Part shown: in pieces, positions 1 to 5,685 of the stretch
Layout: each line of letters opens with the position of its first letter
How positions within the stretch are numbered: position 1 is the first letter of the stretch
Source of the DNA: Succinivibrionaceae bacterium UBA3769
Lineage (GTDB): Bacteria; Pseudomonadota; Gammaproteobacteria; Enterobacterales; Succinivibrionaceae
Reading direction: 5' to 3'
NCBI GenBank assembly: GCA_002372325.1
Contig: DFFT01000008.1
Location: 7,918-22,989 of the forward strand
Length of the DNA: 15,072 nucleotides
Made by a program: the position numbers and the translations under genes
The notes under the pieces: model-generated
Seen by the model: only the letters and a program-made list of their open reading frames with translations
What the model was told of the DNA's origin: nothing
Database searches by the model: none

Positions 1-25
1 TCTCTGTAACACTTTCTCTGTAACA
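1..25. repeat. Two direct copies of TCTCTGTAACA
   Basis: The 11-base sequence TCTCTGTAACA occurs at 1-11 and again at 15-25, a 14-bp period. It lies about 27 bp upstream of the -35 of the predicted pilin promoter, so it could be a tandem activator or repressor site. The window starts here, so more copies may exist to the left. No known factor is recognised. Confidence 0.5.
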
Positions 26-51
26 TATCCATTACAATTATGAAACACTCT

Positions 52-80
52 TTAACAGAGTACCTCGGGGATGTGATAAG
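52..80 (+). promoter_or_regulatory. Predicted sigma70 promoter of the pilin gene
   Basis: A -35 TTAACA (52-57, one mismatch to TTGACA) is followed after 17 bp by GATAAG (75-80). A TG at 72-73 gives an extended -10 element. Transcription would start near 87 and leave a leader of about 70 nt before the pilin start. This is a by-eye consensus match. Confidence 0.5.
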
Positions 81-155
81 ATCATAGGAAGGACTGAATG
101 TTTTCTTTTGCCGCGCCGGAAATGGCGCTGTGCTTAACGGAATCAGGAGGCAGTG

Positions 156-881
156 ATGCTAAAACATGGTTTATCAGGAAGACACGCTCTGATCAGGAAC
201 GGCTTTACCCTGATAGAGCTGGTAGTCGTAATCGTGATTCTGGGCATTCTCTCGGCTTCGGCCACCGCCAAGTACATGTCCTTGCAAAGCGATGCGAGAA
301 TTGCCACCCTTAAAAACATGCAGGGCAATATCAAATCCGCCAACTCCATGGTGCTGGCAAAAGCCATCATACACAATGCCAAAACCAATTATTCCGATGT
401 GGAACAGAATGTGAGCAACTGGGATAATACGGTGAAGAATTGCTCTCAGGGGAACTGCGTTGATATCGGCGATATGTGGGTGTATCTGAAATATGCCTAC
501 GTGGATCGCAACTCCGTGGCCTTTATTCTGGATGCCGACATTTCCGGCCTGAAAACCGAGACCGTCACCAATCCCACCATAAATAAGAAGATTACGGTAC
601 CCAAGAGAGATAAAAGCAAACCCGGGGACGTCAATTATACCTGCACCAGCGCCGGGAAAGCCAAATGCGAGGGCTATGATTTCTGCCAGTGCCGCGGAAA
701 GGTCAAGGATGGCAAGAACGTGGACAGGGACTCCGAGTTTATCATTCCCCGGGGATTTCCTTACAAAATTGAAAATCACACCGGCGGGGGCTGCTATTTC
801 GCCTATTCCTCTGCTGAATACAATAAGAATGACCACACCGTCAATCCTCCGGTGTATACCCTGAAAACCGACGGCTGCTGA
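156..881 (+). CDS. MshA-like type IV prepilin
   Basis: This is a prepilin of 241 residues. The positively charged leader (1-16, ending in Gly16) is followed by the class III prepilin motif G/FTLIELVVVIVILGIL: Phe17 would be the N-methylated first residue of the mature pilin and Glu21 is the conserved Glu5. The following segment (SLQSDARIATLKNMQG, then SANSMVLAKA) resembles MSHA pilins of Vibrio and Shewanella, although the usual Pro near mature position 22 is absent. The globular part has eight cysteines, including an NCSQGNC pair, CQC and a terminal Cys, so disulfide bonds are likely after export. ATG156 is preferred to GTG153 because AGGAGG (145-150) lies 5 nt before the ATG and only 2 nt before the GTG. 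The gene stands alone, with its own promoter and terminator and no prepilin peptidase, ATPase or secretin beside it, so the assembly machine must be encoded elsewhere. Prepilin identity is sure; the MshA subtype is likely. Confidence 0.9.
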   Translation: MLKHGLSGRHALIRNGFTLIELVVVIVILGILSASATAKYMSLQSDARIATLKNMQGNIKSANSMVLAKAIIHNAKTNYSDVEQNVSNWDNTVKNCSQGNCVDIGDMWVYLKYAYVDRNSVAFILDADISGLKTETVTNPTINKKITVPKRDKSKPGDVNYTCTSAGKAKCEGYDFCQCRGKVKDGKNVDRDSEFIIPRGFPYKIENHTGGGCYFAYSSAEYNKNDHTVNPPVYTLKTDGC

Positions 882-930
882 TCTTACGGCATCCCCGGTG
901 AAAATGGCCGCGGCGCAAAGGACGGCGACA

Positions 931-958
931 AAAAGGACGGCATAAGCCGTCCTTTTTT
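931..958. terminator. Bidirectional intrinsic terminator between pilin and zeta-like genes
   Basis: A perfect 11-bp stem AAAAGGACGGC (931-941) pairs with GCCGTCCTTTT (946-956) around an ATAA loop, and a run of six T (953-958) ends the hairpin on the plus strand. On the minus strand the A-rich side supplies a T run, so the same hairpin can end the convergent murA-to-zeta transcript whose last stop is at 970. Confidence 0.9.
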
Positions 959-969
959 AATGTTCCTGA

Positions 970-1719
970 CTACTCCTTCACGTAGGGAGCCCGGCCGGAG
1001 GAACGGTTTTTGAAGTAATCCAGATCCGCAATGATCTTGTGAGCTCTTTCCAGACTTACCGGCACGTCGTTGGAATAAAACTGGCCGTTTTCCTCCTTGC
1101 GGAGAAGCTTTCTGGGAGAAATGCCGGAATTATCCACGATAAGACAGGTGGCAAACATCTCCAGAGTCTTGTAGATGGAGGCCATGATATTGCTGTAGTT
1201 GGCCAGGATCTCCTTTTCATTAAAGACGCTCTGGTCAATGATGGTTTTGCCGAGACGGGAGGCAAAGGCCCGGTTTCTGATGCGGGCGATGTTGATGTAG
1301 GGATCCTTGGTGAGCACAATGGCGCCGTGCACCCGGTAGCCGGCAAAGCGGGCCTTCCTTATTATCGGAAAAAGTCCGTCATCCCCGGTGGTTTCCATGC
1401 TGAAGCTCTGCCGCCGGGCCATGTAGCTGTCAGCCATGGACATAATAAGGGAACGGGTGGACCAGTTCAGGCTGTCAAATACGGCAGCCGGAAGAGCGCA
1501 GAGCTTGGTGGCGGCAAAAACGGGATCGTTGAACTGGTCTTTCAGGGCGTGACGGTATTCATCAAAATTCAGATGATGGGGCCAGCGGGGATCATCCAGC
1601 CGGAAGGCGACTCTGACGGTGGTCTTGCCGGCCCCGGCGCAGCCGACGATGGCATTGAGTTCAGGAGCCTGAGAACCCGGCCCATTAAGTTCCGGGACAG
1701 AAACTTTGTTATCAGCCAT
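970..1719 (-). CDS. Zeta-toxin-like P-loop kinase
   Basis: A 249-residue P-loop protein of the zeta toxin family. It has a Walker A GCAGAGKT (26-33, Lys32), LNFDEYR (50-56; Asp53 at the position of the zeta catalytic base region), METT (108-111; the Glu/Thr pair typical of the zeta substrate pocket), KARFAGYRV (122-130), an arginine-rich lid ARIRNR (145-150) and VDNSG (195-199). Characterised zeta/PezT enzymes phosphorylate the 3'-OH of the GlcNAc in UDP-GlcNAc. The start is ATG 1719, with GGAGGG on the coding strand 5 nt upstream. The gene begins 1 nt after the stop of the 116-aa gene and is last in the murA-murB-birA cluster, followed by the hairpin at 931-958. All visible kinase motifs are intact. 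Substrate and toxicity are inferred: the broader family also contains ATPases that are not known toxins. Confidence 0.8.
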   Translation of the reverse strand: MADNKVSVPELNGPGSQAPELNAIVGCAGAGKTTVRVAFRLDDPRWPHHLNFDEYRHALKDQFNDPVFAATKLCALPAAVFDSLNWSTRSLIMSMADSYMARRQSFSMETTGDDGLFPIIRKARFAGYRVHGAIVLTKDPYINIARIRNRAFASRLGKTIIDQSVFNEKEILANYSNIMASIYKTLEMFATCLIVDNSGISPRKLLRKEENGQFYSNDVPVSLERAHKIIADLDYFKNRSSGRAPYVKE

Positions 1720-1720
1720 C

Positions 1721-2071
1721 CTAACCCTCCCCGTTTTCCTGAACTATCATGCGGAAGGCGCATTCCCGCTGCCCTTCCCGATCCTCGATTTTGAGGATCT
1801 CCCGCACCATCCGGTCGTTAAAGGAATGCAGGGACACGTAGAGAGCCTGCAGCTTCTGGCTCATCTTCAGGGCATCTCCCTTAAAGAGATCCCGGGGCAC
1901 CTTTCTCATGGGCCCCTCCAGACTGCGCCGGAGCTCGGCCACATCCTCCCGGCGCACCCGGATGTTGACATAGGACTGCACCTCCGGATTCCAGCTGAAA
2001 TCAGAGTCGGTATCGCCGGGAGAACGCTGTCTCCCCTGCATTCCCGTAAGCTGTTCGGCAAAAACTGTCAC
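1721..2071 (-). CDS. Unknown 116-aa protein, candidate antitoxin for the zeta-like kinase
   Basis: I do not recognise this family. The product is 116 residues, soluble, highly charged and probably helical in its second half (about 44-105, with regular hydrophobic spacing). The N-terminal 30 residues look flexible. It has no signal peptide, membrane segment or recognisable DNA-binding motif. The GTG start at 2071 overlaps the birA stop in a GTGA quartet, and its stop lies 1 nt before the zeta-like start, so translation is probably coupled on both sides; no strong ribosome binding site is seen. A small helical protein encoded directly before a zeta-type kinase is the normal position of an epsilon/PezA antitoxin, but no sequence similarity to epsilon or to a PezA helix-turn-helix is apparent. 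That the gene is real is likely; the antitoxin role is a positional inference. Confidence 0.7.
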   Translation of the reverse strand: MTVFAEQLTGMQGRQRSPGDTDSDFSWNPEVQSYVNIRVRREDVAELRRSLEGPMRKVPRDLFKGDALKMSQKLQALYVSLHSFNDRMVREILKIEDREGQRECAFRMIVQENGEG

Positions 2072-3126
2072 GGCGCGCTGTCTGCCTCGCTCTTCATGGC
2101 TGTCTCCGGATCGGTTTTCCGGAGAGGTCTCAGGGACATGTCCCCCGCATTGATCTGCCGGATCCCTTCAGGGGTTTTCAGAAGCAAAGCCCCGCCGGAG
2201 GAAATCCCCTGACAGATCCCCGTAAGCTCGCCGGAGCTGTTCCGGAGCACCACCTCCCGGCCCCGGAAGATATCAAAGGCGTCATAATCCTCCCGGACGG
2301 AGGCCAGACCTTCGGTTTTAAAGAGAAGTACCGCCTTGCAAAGCTCCCGGTACAGCGCGGCCAGGATCCGGTTCCGGGAAAGGTTGTCCGGGGTGGCGTC
2401 CGGGGAGAGCTCAAGAGCGGTAATTTCCTGATCCAGAAGCCCCTGCTCGGCCATGCGCTCCAGAAAGTTCTTCCGCACGTTGACCCCGATGCCGATAACG
2501 GCCAGAACCCCGTCATAGCGGGGCGCGCTTTCAATAAGGATGCCGCAGAGCTTGCGGCCGCCAAGGTACACGTCATTGGGCCACTTAATGCCGATATCCC
2601 GGAAGCCCAGGCCCCGGAGCGCCCGGGCCACGGCCACTCCGGCCGCCGCACTGAGCCCCTGGAGCGCGGAAAGCTCCCGAAACCTTACCGCCAGGGTGAA
2701 CATCACCTGATTGGCATAAAGATTGAAGTACTGCCGGCCCACCCGGCCCCGGCCGGCCGGCTGATATTCCGCAGCTATCAGGGCGCAGTCCGGAAGCTCC
2801 GGATGGCGGAGGGCGCTGAGATTGGTGGAATCCACCACATCATAGGAGCGGAACCAGGGCACCCGGATATCGGACAGGAAGGCCAGAGTCTTTTCCGGAG
2901 TGATCCGATCCGGAACATAATCCAGAGCATAGCCCCGGCGCTTCACCGCAAACACCGGAAGCCCGCAGTCATTGATCCGCATGGAGATTTTCGAGATGGC
3001 AGAGCGGCTCAGTCCCATATCATACGCGAGATCCTGCCCGCTATGAAAAACTCCGTCCGAGAGAATTTCCAGAAAACGGTTCTCGTGTTCGGAAAACTCC
3101 TGCTCGGGATTCTTTACAACTGGCAT
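2068..3126 (-). CDS. birA: Biotin-[acetyl-CoA carboxylase] ligase / biotin operon repressor BirA
   Basis: A 352-residue bifunctional BirA. The N-terminal winged helix-turn-helix lies at about 20-66 (DLAYDMGLSRSAISKI in the recognition region), so the protein can act as a biotin-responsive repressor as well as a ligase. The catalytic domain shows DSTN (99-102), the biotinyl-AMP loop GRGRVGR (125-131), KWPND (181-185) and GILIE (195-199), followed by a C-terminal SH3-like domain. It makes biotinyl-5'-AMP and attaches biotin to the carrier subunit of carboxylases. It is somewhat longer than E. coli BirA (321), mainly through short N- and C-terminal extensions. Its ATG overlaps the end of murB by 13 nt, and its stop overlaps the next gene by 4 nt. 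The murB-birA order is shared with E. coli. Biotin operators are not visible in this window. Confidence 0.96.
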   Translation of the reverse strand: MPVVKNPEQEFSEHENRFLEILSDGVFHSGQDLAYDMGLSRSAISKISMRINDCGLPVFAVKRRGYALDYVPDRITPEKTLAFLSDIRVPWFRSYDVVDSTNLSALRHPELPDCALIAAEYQPAGRGRVGRQYFNLYANQVMFTLAVRFRELSALQGLSAAAGVAVARALRGLGFRDIGIKWPNDVYLGGRKLCGILIESAPRYDGVLAVIGIGVNVRKNFLERMAEQGLLDQEITALELSPDATPDNLSRNRILAALYRELCKAVLLFKTEGLASVREDYDAFDIFRGREVVLRNSSGELTGICQGISSGGALLLKTPEGIRQINAGDMSLRPLRKTDPETAMKSEADSAP

Positions 3127-4130
3127 TCGCCCTTTTCTCCGTAAATGCGCACCTCGGGCTCCAGCCGCACGCCGAAGGCATCCTCCACCCGGCCCTGCAC
3201 GTGTCTGGCGGCGTTCACGATATCCTCCGGGGTGGCGCCGCCGTAGTTCACCAGCACCAGAGCCTGATTCTCGTAGGTGCCGGCGGTGCCCAGGTTAATA
3301 CCCCGGCAGCCCGCCTGATCGATAAGCCAGCCGGCCGCCAGCTTCACCATATCGGGATCCCCCTCGGCGGGATAGTGGGGCACGTTGTCAAAGGACTTCT
3401 GAATGACGGCCAGAGTCTCCCGGGACACCACGGGATTCCGGAAGAAGCTTCCGGCATTGCCCAGCACCCGGGGATCCGGGAGCTTGATTTTTCTCATGCT
3501 GCAGACAAAGTCGAAGATCTCTTTGGGGGATTCCAGATTCCGGCTCCGGAGAGCGGCGTAGGAGGTTTCGGGCTTCCAGTCCTTGGGAATGGCCAGCTCC
3601 ACCGCCGTGATAATGTAGCGGGCCTGGTTTTCCGGAAGGCGGAAGATGGAGTCCCGGTAGCCGAAGCCGCAGTCCCGGCCCATAATGCGATCTACCTTCC
3701 CGGTGACCAGATCCAGCACCTCCACATAGCGGCAGAAGTCTGACAGGGATACCCCGTAGGCGCCGATATTCTGCACCGGAGCTCCGCCCACAGTACCGGG
3801 GATCAGAGCCAGGTTTTCCAGGCCGTAGATCCCCTTCTTCATGGTCAGAGCCACCAGGTCATGAAAGGTCTCCCCGGCCTGAGCCTTGACGTAATGGGTG
3901 TTGGCGTCCTCGCTGAACTCCACCCCCATCAGACGGTTCACAATAACCGCGCCGTCATAGTCTCCCTTGAACAGCACATCCGAACCGTGCCCCAGCACAA
4001 TAAAGCCGGCGCTGCTTTTTCTGATCTTGTCAAAGGCGGCCGGAAACATGGCAAAATCCCGCACCACCATGCCGTCCCGGGCCTTGACGTCAAGACCGAA
4101 GGTATTATAGGGCTTAAGACTGAAGGACAC
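3114..4130 (-). CDS. murB: UDP-N-acetylenolpyruvoylglucosamine reductase MurB
   Basis: FAD- and NADPH-dependent reductase that turns enolpyruvyl-UDP-GlcNAc into UDP-MurNAc, the second committed step of cytoplasmic peptidoglycan precursor synthesis. With the chosen start it has 338 residues. The FAD-binding GHGSDVLF (about 48-55), IPGTVGGAPVQNIGAYG (about 110-126), the YRDSIF motif with its active-site Arg (near 159), GSFFRNP with the proton-donor Ser (228) and the C-terminal LEPEVR Glu (near 324-326) are all present, as in type I MurB. Reading could start at GTG 4139, but GTG 4130 is better: GAGAGG (coding strand, 4144-4139) is then 8 nt upstream, and the protein begins like E. coli MurB (SLKPYNTFG). 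It follows murA after 99 nt and overlaps birA. Confidence 0.96.
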   Translation of the reverse strand: MSFSLKPYNTFGLDVKARDGMVVRDFAMFPAAFDKIRKSSAGFIVLGHGSDVLFKGDYDGAVIVNRLMGVEFSEDANTHYVKAQAGETFHDLVALTMKKGIYGLENLALIPGTVGGAPVQNIGAYGVSLSDFCRYVEVLDLVTGKVDRIMGRDCGFGYRDSIFRLPENQARYIITAVELAIPKDWKPETSYAALRSRNLESPKEIFDFVCSMRKIKLPDPRVLGNAGSFFRNPVVSRETLAVIQKSFDNVPHYPAEGDPDMVKLAAGWLIDQAGCRGINLGTAGTYENQALVLVNYGGATPEDIVNAARHVQGRVEDAFGVRLEPEVRIYGEKGECQL

Positions 4131-4199
4131 TTGAAACACCTCTCTTGCAAAAGCCGGAGACGGACTCTCTCCGCCTCCGGAATCATGCTGCGCTAAACG

Positions 4200-4227
4200 A
4201 AGAAAAGGAAGCCGGGGCTGCTTTCCG
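4200..4227 (-). terminator. Weak hairpin with T-rich tail between murA and murB (possible attenuator)
   Basis: On the minus strand, just after the murA stop, GGAAAGC and GCTTCC can pair with one bulged A around a short C-rich loop, followed by TTTTCTT (plus-strand 4200-4206). The stem is short and imperfect, so it would at most lower readthrough into murB. No separate promoter for murB was seen in the 99-nt gap. Confidence 0.3.
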
Positions 4228-4229
4228 GA

Positions 4230-5489
4230 CTAGCCATTAATTCTCTCGATGATGCCGCCGAGACCGCGGAACTTCTTTTCAATATGCTCGTAGCCGCGGT
4301 CCATGTGGTAAATGCGATCCACGATGGTCTCCCCCTTGGCCACCAGTCCGGCGATGACAAGGGAGGCGCTGGCCCGGAGATCCGTGGCCATGACCTGAGC
4401 TCCCGAAAGACCGTTGCAGTCGCGGCAGATGGCGCTGCGGCCCTGAATTTCGATATTGGCTCCCATGCGGTTCAGCTCCGGCACATGCATGAAGCGATTC
4501 TCAAAAATGTTCTCGGTGACAATGCCGGTGCCCCGGGCCAGAGCGTTCAGGGTAGTGAACTGGGCCTGCATGTCCGTGGGGAAGGCCGGGTAAGGCGCCG
4601 TGGTGATATTGACGGGCCTGAGCTCCCGCCCTCTCATGTCCAGCCGGATCCAGTCCGGGCCGGTTTCGATAAGGGCTCCGGCTTCTCTGAGCTTGGCCAG
4701 CACGGCCTCGAGAAGACGGGGATCGGTGTTATGGCAGGTCACGCAGCCGTGGGTTACCGCGGCGGCCACCAGAAAGGTGCCGGTCTCGATGCGATCCGGT
4801 TCCACGGAGTACTCGCCGCCGTGGAGAACGGCAACGCCCCGGATGGTGATTTCCGAGGTGCCTTCCCCGGAGATGTCCGCGCCCAGAGTTCTCAGGAAAC
4901 GGGCCAGATCCACCACCTCGGGCTCCATGGCGGCGTTCTGGAGCACCGTATCGCCATAGGCCAGCGCGGCGGCGGACATCAGGTTTTCGGTGCCGGTTAC
5001 GGAAACCACGTCAAAATAGAAGTTCGCTCCCACGAGACGGCTGTTAACCCGGGATTTGATGTAGCCCCCTTCGATGCGGATATCGGCGCCCATCTTCTGG
5101 AGCCCCTGAATATGCAGATTTACCGGGCGATCCCCGATGGCGCAGCCCCCGGGGAGGGACACGTCCGCGGAGTTCATCTTGGCGGTCAGGGGGCCCAGAG
5201 CCAGAATGGAGGCTCTCATGGTCTTCACCAGCTCATAGGGAGCAATGTAGTTGGTGACCTTCCCGGTGATTTCATAGGATGACTCGTCCAGCTTTGCCAC
5301 CTTCTTGCCCTGAATTTCCAGAAGCTTAAAGGCGGTGGCGGTATCCCGGAGACTGGGAACATTATGAAGCACCACCTTCTCATCGGTAAGGGTGGTGGCC
5401 AGAATAATGGGCAAAGCGGCGTTTTTGGCGCCGGAAATGACTACATCGCCGATAAGGGCGTTGCCGCCGGTAATTTTAAATTTCTGCAT
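4230..5489 (-). CDS. murA: UDP-N-acetylglucosamine 1-carboxyvinyltransferase MurA
   Basis: First committed enzyme of peptidoglycan synthesis: it transfers enolpyruvate from PEP to UDP-GlcNAc in the cytoplasm. The length of 419 residues equals that of E. coli MurA. Lys22-Asn23 in SGAKNAALP, Arg92 in KTMRASIL, the active-site Cys116 in LPGGCAIGDRP and the Asp in YPAFPTDMQAQ (near 306) are all conserved. Cys at 116 is the residue alkylated by fosfomycin, so the enzyme is expected to be fosfomycin-sensitive. ATG 5489 has no Shine-Dalgarno sequence; it is preceded on the coding strand by a run of eight T. It is the first gene of the cluster with murB, birA, the 116-aa gene and the zeta-like kinase. 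Its substrate UDP-GlcNAc is also the known zeta substrate. Confidence 0.98.
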   Translation of the reverse strand: MQKFKITGGNALIGDVVISGAKNAALPIILATTLTDEKVVLHNVPSLRDTATAFKLLEIQGKKVAKLDESSYEITGKVTNYIAPYELVKTMRASILALGPLTAKMNSADVSLPGGCAIGDRPVNLHIQGLQKMGADIRIEGGYIKSRVNSRLVGANFYFDVVSVTGTENLMSAAALAYGDTVLQNAAMEPEVVDLARFLRTLGADISGEGTSEITIRGVAVLHGGEYSVEPDRIETGTFLVAAAVTHGCVTCHNTDPRLLEAVLAKLREAGALIETGPDWIRLDMRGRELRPVNITTAPYPAFPTDMQAQFTTLNALARGTGIVTENIFENRFMHVPELNRMGANIEIQGRSAICRDCNGLSGAQVMATDLRASASLVIAGLVAKGETIVDRIYHMDRGYEHIEKKFRGLGGIIERING

Positions 5490-5626
5490 GGTAAAAAAAA
5501 TTATTCACAGGTTGAATGAAGTCCGGGACTCCGGAGCGGCGGCACAGCGGAAACCGCGCGGAAACCGGGAAAACGCCGCATCCGGCCGCGCCGATGAGGC
5601 AAAAACCGGACAATATTTGCGAAGCT

Positions 5627-5632
5627 ATTATA
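5627..5632 (-). promoter_or_regulatory. Candidate -10 element of the murA promoter
   Basis: On the minus strand a perfect TATAAT (plus-strand ATTATA, 5627-5632) lies about 138 nt upstream of the murA start. No convincing -35 is present 16-18 bp further upstream, so the promoter would need an activator or a different start. Confidence 0.4.
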
Positions 5633-5654
5633 CACTTTTCGGGAGCATCCATAC

Positions 5655-5674
5655 ACCGGGGCGGAAACCCCGGT
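5655..5674 (-). other. GC-rich hairpin after dauA
   Basis: ACCGGGG (5655-5661) and CCCCGGT (5668-5674) form a perfect 7-bp stem with a 6-nt loop, 12 nt after the dauA stop and just upstream of the murA -10. No T run follows in the direction of dauA transcription, so it is not a classical intrinsic terminator. It may mark the end of the dauA transcript or influence murA transcription. Confidence 0.45.
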
Positions 5675-5685
5675 CTTGCCCCTGT

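Noticed and set aside
98..313. A 71-codon frame starting at ATG 98 with a good AGGAAGGA ribosome site, overlapping the pilin start.
   Set aside because: It reads out of frame through the conserved prepilin leader and has no domain features. The ribosome site may make it a short leader peptide, but nothing else supports a gene.
2734..2754. BirA loop GRGRVGR instead of the E. coli GRGRRGR, which might suggest altered specificity.
   Set aside because: The Arg equivalent to E. coli Arg118 is kept, and the changed position varies among functional BirA proteins.
4284..5282. A 332-codon frame opposite murA.
   Set aside because: It is the shadow of murA, produced by the GC-rich codon pattern; the murA frame has all the conserved catalytic residues.
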